Assembly (NCBI GenBank): GCA_937124585.1
Contig: CAKZKT010000102.1
Span: 1 to 64,000 of the forward strand
Direction: 5' to 3'
DNA: 64,000 nucleotides
DNA from: an uncultured Anaerolineae bacterium
GTDB lineage: Bacteria > Chloroflexota > Anaerolineae > CG2-30-64-16
Shown here: one piece after another, positions 38,301 to 45,527 of the stretch
Numbering within the stretch: the first letter of the stretch is position 1
Layout of the letters: each line of letters opens with the position of its first letter
Program-made: the position numbers and the translations under genes
The notes under the pieces: generated by a model
What the model was told of the DNA's origin: nothing
What the model saw: only the letters and a program-made list of their open reading frames with translations
The model's database searches: none

Positions 38301-38481
38301 GCGTGATGCCGATCACCACGGGCGGCAGCGGCGCCGGTGTCGGTGTCGCTGTCGCCACGGTCGTTGGTGTTGGCAGGCTGCGCGGCGGCTCGGTCGTCGG
38401 GGTCGGCTGCGGCGCGCGACCGCAGTTCGCCAGGATCAAGATGGCCATAGCCAGGCCGATGAAGAGTCGTATAAGACGCAT
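32350..38481 (-). CDS. bacterial alpha-2-macroglobulin lipoprotein with thioester
   Basis: Giant lipid-anchored protease trap of 2043 residues. The signal peptide ends in lipobox ILANC and is followed by a Pro/Thr-rich tether. Next come several Ig-like (Big_5-type) N-terminal domains (for example TPDRGEEQVLAAPVTITFDQPMD), MG domains, the A2M_N motif TDRPIYRPGQTVYWKA, the A2M core (TAYWNAAVRTDDNG...LTTWTMDARAV) and an alpha-toroid thioester domain. The thioester motif is CTEQ with Cys1532 and Gln1535. MRLIRLFIGLAMAIL at 38481 is the start. It is the last gene of an operon with PBP1C and a lipoprotein, the same partnership as E. coli yfhM-pbpC, implying defence of the envelope or repair of peptidoglycan under protease attack. 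Confidence 0.95.
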   Translation of the reverse strand: MRLIRLFIGLAMAILILANCGRAPQPTPTTEPPRSLPTPTTVATATPTPAPLPPVVIGITPDRGEEQVLAAPVTITFDQPMDAASTGAAFSIEPAVPGEVQVKGNQLIFSPTERLQRGAEYRVRLDASARSAAGLPLPQPISFRFKTAGYLQVTSVQPAHQAVDVPVDVALVVAFNRPVVALSGLAAVGSSERAAQPLVITPTVAGAGEWLTTSIYRFTPADGLAAATDYTVTVKAGLEDTTGGQLVEPYTFTFRTTDPAVLRWDLARATYRDGTDNVTPASPITVTFSMPMERRSTEAAFRLVELTDRSESAPLEGVFTWNQASTALSFKPTRSLKLGTQYRATIAASARPANGQGVLRAAASVDFTTVFPPKIVHTLPANGDRRVAPAGGISFQFASPINPASIVSGTVTVLPKPTRVYTNYSDWDNTLYINLETLPDTAYTVTLSGKIADPYGNLLGQDYILRFATREADPFVELYSTGAVGTYNAYTPTFAAVTYRNVPQISFGLWRLPDDEFIALAGQNFWEKWRTYTPKRADLVREWRVETRAGRNQIGVITTALTTRDGEPLPAGLYYLVVDSETAAIVDRNDMPGSQRQLIGRTTMNVTLKAWAGGALAWVTDLRSGQPVAGAEVRFSDGLDIDLRATTGRDGIAEVAFASPRQPWMTLLALARSADGGFGVASTAWTSGISPWDFRVNADGSVEPYTGYVYTDRPIYRPGQTVYWKAIIRRDNDALYALPAAGQTITVTVNDGMGKMLWSRPMALDGMGTVHGELVLDTDASLGYYQIMVQIPDPQPSREREGSYVSASFQVAEYRKPEYEVSAQTDRPEYIQGEQIKATVQANYFFGQPVKGATVRWVLLRNDFAFEPPNAAEWPGGPYSFTDWDWYETSRGPGFGSVLSQGEGMLDAEGRFTVSLPADITKFGQSQRFTVDFTILDVSGQSVAAQASAIVHKATYYIGLRPQSYVTVVGQPAAFDVLAVDPQGRPEAEARIEIIAYQVRWYSVREQAENGNFYWTSRAEKTPVYTQTVTTDRNGTAVFAFTPAEPGEYKIEATGRDRAGHSVRSATYAWVSGQKYTAWRQENNDRIQLIPDKKEYRVGETARLLVASPYQTPVKALLTIERGGILSRAVIDIRSNSELLEIPIRTEFAPDVFASLLLVKGIDETSPAPSFRMGLAALKVSTADKRLQVELIPRAKSAAGSSGQTPASGSGPLRVGPREAMVWEVRTLDAAGKPVPAEVSLALVDKAVLSLAEGPEWDADSLMNRFYRERGLGVTTAATLVVNVDRLLAQLAEGGKGGGGGGEGAIAFTVRREFPDTAYWNAAVRTDDNGSAQVELTLPDSLTTWTMDARAVTADTKVGQARLDIIATKDLLVRPVLPRFFVAGDQAEIAAIVHNNTQAETGVEVALQAEGLQVAAATQRKAMIKAGDTVKIAWPVTVAADATQVKVTMSAAGTAGPLQDAVEYVLPVHRYITPEVTGTSGQVALGESRLELIRLPAGADRTAGQVEVRLEASLAAGMRGGLAYLEHYPYECTEQTVSRFLPNVVSYSALKKLGWSQPELETALAQQVGVGLQRLYTGQHVDGGWGWWAKDASDAAISSYVVLGLAKARQTGFIVDETVLARGVRYLRGQLKAPAGLSATQLNQQAFILYALAEAGAGEPNRAGALYERREGLSLYAKGYLALTFGLLGDGASASRLQALLAEITGKAITSATTAHWEEGWPDYWNMNSDTRTTAILLAVLARHDPKHSLAPNVVRWLMSARRADHWETTQETAWAIMGLTDWMVASGELRGDYAWRVLLNNATLGQGQVTPATVGDATTLRAEIKALLTDQTNALLIQRAATAGQLGSPTPTPDEGSARGQLYYAVWLQTYQPVAQIAPRNRGVIISREYRLADCGLPPTSQETCPPISAARVGDVIDVRLSIIAPSALHYLVIEDPLPAGAEAVDASLRTTSITAHGPELKMESGAEESRWSWWWTPTHVDLRDEKTVLFATSLASGSYEFRYQIRASLPGQFLTLPPTAYQMYHPEVWGRGAGSVFTIGE

Positions 38482-38500
38482 TGTGAGCCTCCCCAGAAAA

Positions 38501-39310
38501 TCACTCAAACCGCAATAGCTCCCACACTTCATCATAGGTGTTGGCTTTGCGCAGATGTCGGTAGCGCGCCAGGCCAATGCCCGGACAGTACCAGCGGATC
38601 GTCACTGCCGGCGGCGCGCGGAAGACGAAACGCGCACAATCGAGCCAGATGTCTTCGCCGCTGGCAGGCGTTTGCATATCTTCCAGGCCTTCGAACCGCC
38701 AGCGATAGGTCGCGCCGTCTATGGAGACCAGGTTGGGGTCGCCCCAGGTCTGGCCGATGGCTGCCGGCCAGACCGCAATCAGTTCGGCCTCATGGCCGGC
38801 GCCGTCCCTGGCGATCAGGTCGCGCGGATTCATGCCGTCGAAGAGCTGGTACAGCCGATTGTCCAATGCCACATAGTTATACGTCGGTTCATGTGGCGGA
38901 GTTCCCAACGGCAGCTTTCCAATTCGCTGCGCCCGAAAAACCCGGCCGGCGCCTTCGTTGCTCTCTGCAACGATGGTCTCCGTGATGATGCCGTTCCAGC
39001 GCAACGGCTGGTAGGCCGGCCGATGCAGCAGCGTCACGCTGTAGACCCGGCTGGCGCCCACGCGCAGCGGCATGAGCGCCAGAACAACCGGTATGTCTGC
39101 AGGCAGCATCACCGGTGTCGGCCGGGGCCGAGCCGTCGCCGTGGGCACAACGGTCGGCGACGGCGTAGAAGTCGGAGCGGGCGTTGCCGTGGCCGTGGCA
39201 AAAGATGCGATAAAAGCCTCCTCTGGTGTGGCCACCAGGGCCTGACAGGCTGCCGCCGAAAGCGCAACCCATACGAGGACGATGAGGACAATGGAGCGAG
39301 TAGCGTTCAT
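38501..39310 (-). CDS. lipoprotein of unknown function between PBP1C and A2M
   Basis: A 269-residue exported lipoprotein: signal helix with lipobox LSAAAC, a Thr/Pro/Ala-rich tether (about residues 35-70), then a compact domain with four Trp and a late pair of cysteines (DCARF, WYCPGIG) that could form a disulfide. The domain resembles other extracellular beta-rich proteins of unknown role. Start MNATRSIVLI at 39310. It lies 29 bases after PBP1C and 19 before A2M, so it may connect the synthase and the protease trap. Not recognised as any named family. Confidence 0.8.
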   Translation of the reverse strand: MNATRSIVLIVLVWVALSAAACQALVATPEEAFIASFATATATPAPTSTPSPTVVPTATARPRPTPVMLPADIPVVLALMPLRVGASRVYSVTLLHRPAYQPLRWNGIITETIVAESNEGAGRVFRAQRIGKLPLGTPPHEPTYNYVALDNRLYQLFDGMNPRDLIARDGAGHEAELIAVWPAAIGQTWGDPNLVSIDGATYRWRFEGLEDMQTPASGEDIWLDCARFVFRAPPAVTIRWYCPGIGLARYRHLRKANTYDEVWELLRFE

Positions 39311-39339
39311 GTCGGCAGCCCCCATCATGTGTTGGTGAG

Positions 39340-42102
39340 TTATTCCACGATCACGTTCACCGATGCGCTGCGGATGCGCCGTTCCTCGCCGTCCATTACG
39401 ACCGCCTCGAAGGTGTGCGCACCCGCCGTCAACGGCCACCAGGCCGTGTATTCCGGGCCGGACACGGTCGTCCACACCATGCCGTCCACCAGCAGGGTCA
39501 CTGTTGTGGCCTGCGCTCGCAGCCCAGGGCTCAGCCGGACTGTGATCGGCAGCTTCTGCGCGCTCACGGGCAGGCCCGGATCAATGCGATAGGTCCGGTT
39601 CGGGTCGGGGCTGGCAATCACGACGTCGGCGGTTCCGGTCTCTGGCGATGGCCGGGCCGTGCGTGCGAGGGTGGCTTCGGCCAGCGCGCCCTGTTGTCCG
39701 GTGGCCATGCGAGCCTGCGCCTCGGCGCCTGTCTGTGTCCCCGCACGGCTCGTCTCCGATGTCGCCCAGGTGGGCGGCGGAAGAAGATCGCGGCTGTGTT
39801 CCTGCGCCCAATCCCGATATTCCTCTGGCAGCAGCCAGTAGACCCGGTGGGTCACGAACGCGGGCGGAGTTGCAGCCGTGGCAGCCATGCCCGTGCGTGT
39901 GTCCAGCGCCACGCGCACGTGCAACCGATCCACCTCCGTCGGCTCGGTCCCTTCGATGAACCACTCATAGCGTCGCAGCGGACAGGTCGCCGGCGTCTGG
40001 CCGGCGACCGCGTCCGTCATCGCAACTTCGGCCGGATTCTCGTCGCCATCGCCGGGCAACAGGCCGGAGTCCGCACAGATCTCGACTCGCTTCAGGCCAT
40101 CGGGGCGCGGAAACGCGGCTGGCGGCGTGTTGCGCAGGACGGCCGTCATGAAATCGCGCCAGATCGGCGCGGCGCCGGTCACCCCGCTCACACCGAGCAT
40201 CGGCGTGTTGTCCGCGTTGCCGACCCACACTCCCACCACCAGCTCCGGCGTGTAGCCGATTGTCCAGTTGTCGCGCCAGTCGGTGGTGGTGCCGGTCTTG
40301 ACTGCGGCCGGCCGGCCGATCTCCAGCGCGCTGCCCGGCCCGAACGTCGGCCGCCGTGCCAGGTCGTCGCTCAGGATGTCGCTGATCAGGTAGGCGACGC
40401 GCGGATCGAGCACGCGCGGCGGGGTCGCCGCGGCCTGCTCGGCGTCGAACAGCGGGGTGCCGTCCAGCGTTTCGACGCGACGGATGGCAAGCGGTGTCAC
40501 CCGCATCCCACCGTTGGCGAACGCAGCGTACGCGGCGGTGAGATCGAGCAGCCGCACCTCGCCACCGCCCAGCGTCAGGGCCAGGCCATAGCCGGAAGCG
40601 GCCGGCCGGTCGGCAGGATGATCGGCGAGATGGGCAGGGATCAGCCAGCTTGCGTTCCTGTCCCACGAGATGCCCAGCCGGTTTGCCAGCTCGATCAGCG
40701 TGGGCACGCCGACGGCGTCTAGCGCCTTCACGGCCGGGATGTTGTATGAGTTGGCCAGGGCTGTGCGCAGCATCACCGGGCCGTGATATTTTCGGTCATA
40801 GTTCTGCGGCACGTAGGGCTGTCCCTCGGCGGTGATGAAGACGGTGCGCACGTCGGCGATCAGCGTGGCGGCCGTCCAGGGCCGACGGCCCGCTGCGGCG
40901 GCTGTCTGCGGATCGAGCACGAGGGCGTAGGTGAGCGGCTTGATGGCCGAGCCGGGCTGGCGCAGGGCCAGGGTCGTGTTGACTGCGCCGCTGACGGCGC
41001 GGTCAAAATAGTCGGGGTTGCCGACCATGGCCAGCACCGCGCCGCTGTGTGGATCGAGCGCCACCAGGCCGGCGTTCTCGATGCGACGATTCGCGTCGGC
41101 GTCGCGGTCGCAGGCAGTGAGCGGATACGGGCCGGCCGCGCAGGGCCGCAACGCGGCCATGCGTTGCCGCACGATCTCTTCGGCCTGGCGTTGCCAATCG
41201 AGATCGAGCGTGGTCGTCACCCGCAGCCCGCCCGCGCGCACCCGCTCGATACCGAGTAGGTCTTCGAGTTGGCCCTGCACCCACATGACGAAATGGGGCG
41301 CCTCGATGGGGAAGGGAGTGCTGGCAAAAGCCAGGCGTTCGTTGGCGGCTTCCGCAGCCTGCTCGGCTGAGATGTAGCCGTCTCGTACCATCAGGCCGAG
41401 CACGGTGGCCTGACGCCGTCGGGCTGCCTCTGGATATTCGAGCGGATTGTAGCCGGCCGGATATTGGACGAGGCCCGCTAGGAGCGCGCACTGCGCCAGA
41501 TCGAGCTCGCGAGCGTGGACGCCGAAATAGGCCTGGCTGGCCGCCTCGATGCCGACCGCAAAGTGGCCGTAGTAGGCGGTGTTCAGGTAGAGCGCCAGCA
41601 GCTCGTCTTTGCTGTAACGACGTTCGAGCCGCCACGCCAACCATGCCTCGCGCAGCTTGCGGCGCAGCGTGCGCTCACCCCGTTCGTCCTCTGTCATGTA
41701 GAGATTGCGGGCAAGCTGCTGGCTGATCGTGCTGGCGCCGGAGAATGGCCCTTCGCCGCGCCAGTTCGTCCACGCCGCGCGGACGATCGCCAGCAGATCC
41801 ACGCCGGGGTGCTGATAGAAGCGACTGTCTTCGGTGGCTACAGTGGCCTGACGGCAGGCGAGCGGGATCTCGGCCAGGGGCAGCGGCGCATGACGGCTGC
41901 CGTTCGCCGCGATCGCCTCGTAGAGCAGCCGACCGTGGCGGTCTTCGATGAGGATGCCCGGCGCGGGCATATTCAAGGCGGCCGCAGCCTGGGGATCGGG
42001 CAGATCAGCGAACCAGGCCAGCCAGAACAGCCAGGCCACGAGCGCGCCGGCTAACATGAGCAGGCTGCCACATGGCAGAATCCGGGATCTGAAGTGATAC
42101 AT
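39340..42102 (-). CDS. pbpC: penicillin-binding protein 1C (bifunctional transglycosylase/transpeptidase)
   Basis: Membrane-anchored peptidoglycan synthase of 920 residues. One TM helix (about 13-32) precedes the GT51 glycosyltransferase with catalytic Glu91 in EDSRFYQHPG and GASTISQQLARN. The transpeptidase follows with SAIK (Ser385), SYN (452-454) and KTGT (602-605). The C-terminal BiPBP_C beta domain, typical of PBP1C, begins near residue 810. The frame is open far upstream, but MYHFRSRILP at 42102 places the TM helix correctly. First gene of the operon with a lipoprotein and A2M. Confidence 0.94.
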   Translation of the reverse strand: MYHFRSRILPCGSLLMLAGALVAWLFWLAWFADLPDPQAAAALNMPAPGILIEDRHGRLLYEAIAANGSRHAPLPLAEIPLACRQATVATEDSRFYQHPGVDLLAIVRAAWTNWRGEGPFSGASTISQQLARNLYMTEDERGERTLRRKLREAWLAWRLERRYSKDELLALYLNTAYYGHFAVGIEAASQAYFGVHARELDLAQCALLAGLVQYPAGYNPLEYPEAARRRQATVLGLMVRDGYISAEQAAEAANERLAFASTPFPIEAPHFVMWVQGQLEDLLGIERVRAGGLRVTTTLDLDWQRQAEEIVRQRMAALRPCAAGPYPLTACDRDADANRRIENAGLVALDPHSGAVLAMVGNPDYFDRAVSGAVNTTLALRQPGSAIKPLTYALVLDPQTAAAAGRRPWTAATLIADVRTVFITAEGQPYVPQNYDRKYHGPVMLRTALANSYNIPAVKALDAVGVPTLIELANRLGISWDRNASWLIPAHLADHPADRPAASGYGLALTLGGGEVRLLDLTAAYAAFANGGMRVTPLAIRRVETLDGTPLFDAEQAAATPPRVLDPRVAYLISDILSDDLARRPTFGPGSALEIGRPAAVKTGTTTDWRDNWTIGYTPELVVGVWVGNADNTPMLGVSGVTGAAPIWRDFMTAVLRNTPPAAFPRPDGLKRVEICADSGLLPGDGDENPAEVAMTDAVAGQTPATCPLRRYEWFIEGTEPTEVDRLHVRVALDTRTGMAATAATPPAFVTHRVYWLLPEEYRDWAQEHSRDLLPPPTWATSETSRAGTQTGAEAQARMATGQQGALAEATLARTARPSPETGTADVVIASPDPNRTYRIDPGLPVSAQKLPITVRLSPGLRAQATTVTLLVDGMVWTTVSGPEYTAWWPLTAGAHTFEAVVMDGEERRIRSASVNVIVE

Positions 42103-42297
42103 GTCAAAACTCGTCGTCGGATCGCTATGTCGTCGTAGCCGATGATAATGAGAGGCCCGCTGGCGACATGACCTGAACGCAAGACGACATCCCCGCGCCG
42201 ATTGTTCCTCGATTATACCCCCTCCGGCGGATACCGACAAATGGTCATGGCGGTCGCTGCGCAGGGGCGCAATTGTAGCCATCAGGGCGATCTGCGG

Positions 42298-42303
42298 TAT
42301 AAT
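42298..42303 (+). promoter_or_regulatory. -10 element upstream of xylB
   Basis: TATAAT lies 63 bases before the xylulokinase ATG. A TTGTAG hexamer 19 bases upstream is a weak -35. The 200-base gap from the divergent pbpC start holds no other clear element. Confidence 0.5.
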
Positions 42304-42366
42304 GCCGTTCAGCTTCACGTCGCCGATCCCGGCGTCACCGATTGTCACCATTGCTGCGAGGTAAGC

Positions 42367-43872
42367 ATGGCCGCACGAAAGCTCTTCCTGGGAATTGATG
42401 TCTCGACGACAGGCGCCAAGGCCCTCTTGATAGATGCGGAAGGCGCTGTGGTCGTCAGCGCCTCCACTGCCCTCGTCGTCTCGACGCCACGCCCTCTCTG
42501 GTCCGAGCAGGATCCGCACGACTGGTGGGAGGGCACGGTTGCCAGCATCCGCCGCGCCCTGGCCGAGGCGGACGCGACCGGCGCAGACGTCTGCGCGGTG
42601 GGCCTGACCGGCCAGATGCATGGGCTGACGCTGCTGGATCAGGAAAACCGGGTGTTGCGCCCGGCGATCCTGTGGAACGATCAGCGCACCGGCGAGGAGT
42701 GCCGGGAGATCACAGAGCGGTTTGGCTTCGAGCGGCTTCTGGCGCTCACCGGCAACAAGGCGCTTACCGGCTTCACCGCGCCGAAGATCCTCTGGGTGCG
42801 CAAGCACGAGCCGGAGGTCTATGCCCGCGTGGCGCACATTCTGCTGCCGAAGGATTATGTGCGCTTCCGCATGACGGCCGGCTACGCGGTGGACAAGGCC
42901 GATGGGGCCGGCATGTTGCTCTTCGACCTGAAGCGCCGCACCTGGGCGCCGGAGCTGCTCGACGCGTTGGAGATTCCGACGGCGTGGCTGCCCACGCCGT
43001 ACGAGGGGCCGGAAATCACGGGCGAGGTCACGGCCGAGGCTGCCGCGATCACCGGACTGCGGGTCGGCACCCCGGTGGTGGCCGGCGGCGGCGATCAGGC
43101 GGCCGGCGCAGTGGGCGCCGGCGCGGTCGCGCCGGGCATCGTCTCGCTGGCCCTCGGCACGTCGGGTGTGGTCTTCGCGACGACCGCCGAGCCGTACATC
43201 GAGCCAGAGGGCCGGCTGCACTCGTTCTGTCACTCCGTGCCCGGCATGTGGCACCTGATGGGCGTGATGCTCTCCGCGGCCGGGTCGCTGCGCTGGTATC
43301 GCGATACGCTCGCGCCAGGCATCGCGTACGATGATGTCGTCGCGCCGGCGGCTGCCGTGCCGGTCGGCGCAGAGGGGCTCCTCTTCCTGCCCTATCTCAC
43401 CGGCGAGCGCACCCCACATCCCGATCCGTTGGCGCGCGGCGCGTTCGTCGGACTGACCGTCCGCCACACGCAGGCGCACATGACACGGGCCGTGCTGGAG
43501 GGGGTGGCGTTCGGCCTGCGCGACAGCATGGAGCTGATCCGTAGCGCCGGCCCGATCGCGCAGGTGCGTGTAGCAGGCGGCGGTGCCAGGAGTGCGCTCT
43601 GGCGACAGATCCTGGCCGACGTCCTGAACGTCGAGCTGGTCACGGTCAACACCACCGAGGGCGCGGCCTACGGCGCAGCCCTGCTGGCCGGAGTCGGCGC
43701 CGGACAGTGGGCCAGTGTGGCCGAAAGCTGCACAGCGACCGTCCGACCGGTCGAGCGCACCGCGCCGAACGCGGTCAACGTGCCCGTCTACGAACGCGCC
43801 TATGCGCAATATCGCGCGCTCTATCCGGCGCTCAAGCCGGTGTTTCATGCAATCGGAGAAGCGGAGGCATAG
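42367..43872 (+). CDS. xylB: xylulokinase (FGGY family)
   Basis: Phosphorylates D-xylulose with ATP; 501 residues, normal for XylB. FGGY landmarks: [16 protein letters not shown] at the N-terminus, [13 protein letters not shown] (the MHG motif of xylulokinases), [26 protein letters not shown] with catalytic Asp, and [14 protein letters not shown]. The C-terminal [22 protein letters not shown] is standard. Start [11 protein letters not shown]. It leads a run with an FAH-family dehydratase, a creatininase-like protein and GH3, indicating pentose use. Confidence 0.93.
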   Translation: MAARKLFLGIDVSTTGAKALLIDAEGAVVVSASTALVVSTPRPLWSEQDPHDWWEGTVASIRRALAEADATGADVCAVGLTGQMHGLTLLDQENRVLRPAILWNDQRTGEECREITERFGFERLLALTGNKALTGFTAPKILWVRKHEPEVYARVAHILLPKDYVRFRMTAGYAVDKADGAGMLLFDLKRRTWAPELLDALEIPTAWLPTPYEGPEITGEVTAEAAAITGLRVGTPVVAGGGDQAAGAVGAGAVAPGIVSLALGTSGVVFATTAEPYIEPEGRLHSFCHSVPGMWHLMGVMLSAAGSLRWYRDTLAPGIAYDDVVAPAAAVPVGAEGLLFLPYLTGERTPHPDPLARGAFVGLTVRHTQAHMTRAVLEGVAFGLRDSMELIRSAGPIAQVRVAGGGARSALWRQILADVLNVELVTVNTTEGAAYGAALLAGVGAGQWASVAESCTATVRPVERTAPNAVNVPVYERAYAQYRALYPALKPVFHAIGEAEA

Positions 43873-43876
43873 CATC

Positions 43877-44692
43877 ATGCTGCTCACACGTCATCAGACC
43901 CCCTCTGGTCCACGCTGGGCCGCCGACGGTCACTTCTTGCCCCAGGCATTCATCCTGGATTTTCTGCTGGAATTTCCCGCCGGCCGTGCTGCCGATGTGC
44001 TCCGCGCCATCGTGACCGCTGCGCCGGCCGCCGGGCCTCTCTTGCCGCCGATCGAGCCGGGCCAGGAGGTATGGGCCAGCGGCGTCACCTATCTGCGCAG
44101 CCGTGACGCGCGCAAGGCCGAATCGGCCACGGGCGACATCTACGAGCGTGTCTACGAGGCGACGCGGCCGGAGCTTTTCTTCAAGGCGATCGGCTGGCGC
44201 GTGGTGGGGCCGGACGCGGCAATTCGCGTGCGGGCCGACAGCCGCTGGAATGTGCCGGAGCCGGAGCTGACCCTCGTCCTCAATCGGCAGGGCGAGATCG
44301 TCGGCTTCACGGCCGGCAATGATGTCTCGTCGCGCGATATCGAGGGCGAAAACCCGCTCTATCTGCCGCAGGCGAAGGTCTACAATGGCTCGTGCGGCCT
44401 GGGGCCGGGCATCCAGCTCGCCGACGCCGATGCGCTGGCCGACCTGCGCATCGGCCTGCAGATCTACCGCAATGGGCAGCTGGCCTTCGCGGGCGAGACG
44501 AGCACGGCGCGCATGAAGCGCGGCTTCGCGGAGCTGGCGACCTATCTCTACCGGGAGCTGGCGTTCCCGCACGGCGTTTTCCTGATGACCGGCACCGGCA
44601 TCGTGCCGCAAGAGAGTTTCAGCCTGGGGCCGGGCGACCGGGTGCGGATCGAGGTCGGCGGACTGGTCCTGGAAAACGTGACGGCTCTGTAG
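43877..44692 (+). CDS. FAH-family protein, likely 2-keto-3-deoxy-pentonate dehydratase type
   Basis: Fumarylacetoacetate hydrolase-fold enzyme of 271 residues. The metal site is made by Glu residues in the [10 protein letters not shown] segment and the preceding E-x-E ([10 protein letters not shown]). [25 protein letters not shown] closely matches 2-keto-3-deoxy-D-arabinonate/xylonate dehydratases of archaeal and bacterial pentose oxidation, which yield 2-oxoglutarate semialdehyde. It begins four bases after xylB. Upstream pathway genes (pentose dehydrogenase, dehydratase) are not in the window, so the assignment is by similarity only. Confidence 0.82.
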   Translation: MLLTRHQTPSGPRWAADGHFLPQAFILDFLLEFPAGRAADVLRAIVTAAPAAGPLLPPIEPGQEVWASGVTYLRSRDARKAESATGDIYERVYEATRPELFFKAIGWRVVGPDAAIRVRADSRWNVPEPELTLVLNRQGEIVGFTAGNDVSSRDIEGENPLYLPQAKVYNGSCGLGPGIQLADADALADLRIGLQIYRNGQLAFAGETSTARMKRGFAELATYLYRELAFPHGVFLMTGTGIVPQESFSLGPGDRVRIEVGGLVLENVTAL

Positions 44693-44717
44693 CATTCGGA
44701 AGCGAAGGAGGCCTGCC

Positions 44718-45506
44718 ATGCAATGGGAGCATCTGACCGCGACGGAATTCGCGCAGGCGGTGGCCGACACCGGCGTCTGCATCGTCGCGCTCGGCGTCAT
44801 CGAGAAGCACAGCGAGCACCTGCCGCTCGGCACCGATTTCCTCAACGGGCACAAGCTGGCGTGCCTGGCGGCCGAGCAGGAACCGGCCGTCGTCTTTCCG
44901 CCCTTTTATTTCGGCCAGATCTACGAGGCGCGTTGCTTCCCGGGCACGATCACCCTCAAGCCGACGCTGCTCATAGAGTTGCTGCAGGGCGTGCTCGACG
45001 AGATCGGCCGCAACGGCTTTCGCAAGATCATCCTGCTGAACGCGCATGGCGGCAACACGCACTGGCTTTCCTTCGTGGCGCAGTGTACGCTCTGGGAAGA
45101 GAAGCCGTACAGCGTCTACCTGTACACCGGCGCGCTGAGCGAGGAACGTCGTCGCGCCTGGAACGCCATCGTCGAGACGACCCTGCACGGCCACGCGTGT
45201 GAGTGCGAGACGAGCATCTCGCTGGCGAATCATCCCGAACTGGTGAAGATGGACCGTGTGCCGGCCGAGCCGGCCGAGCCGCGCGGCCGGCTGAAGGACT
45301 TGCTCGCGAATTTCAGCGGCATCAGCTGGTACGCCAACTATCCCGATCACTATGCCGGCGATGCCCGTTCGGCCACGGCCGAGAAGGGCATCGCGCTGCG
45401 ACAGATCGCCGTGGACGCGTTGGCAGAGTACATCGCCGCGGTGAAGGCGGATCGGGTCGTCCCGGCGCTGAACCGGGAGTTCTTCAGTCGAACTCGCTGG
45501 GACTGA
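44718..45506 (+). CDS. creatininase-family amidohydrolase
   Basis: A 262-residue protein of the creatininase family, two-metal hydrolases that act on cyclic amides or on formamidopyrimidines. Typical segments are the early IVALGVIEKHSEHLPLGTDFLNG (Glu, His, Asp ligands) and LLNAHGGNTHWLSF (His). A late CECETSISLANHPELV supplies a further Glu. AAGGAGG precedes the ATG. Placement between a sugar-acid dehydratase and GH3 suggests a sugar-lactone or sugar-amide substrate, not creatinine; this is inference. Confidence 0.85.
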   Translation: MQWEHLTATEFAQAVADTGVCIVALGVIEKHSEHLPLGTDFLNGHKLACLAAEQEPAVVFPPFYFGQIYEARCFPGTITLKPTLLIELLQGVLDEIGRNGFRKIILLNAHGGNTHWLSFVAQCTLWEEKPYSVYLYTGALSEERRRAWNAIVETTLHGHACECETSISLANHPELVKMDRVPAEPAEPRGRLKDLLANFSGISWYANYPDHYAGDARSATAEKGIALRQIAVDALAEYIAAVKADRVVPALNREFFSRTRWD

Positions 45507-45527
45507 ATTACTGCGCAAAGGAGTTTC

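Noticed and set aside
42103-43887. Long open frame extending PBP1C upstream on the minus strand (to 43887)
   Set aside because: It is antisense to xylulokinase, which has all family motifs; the frame is open only because of GC-rich codon use.
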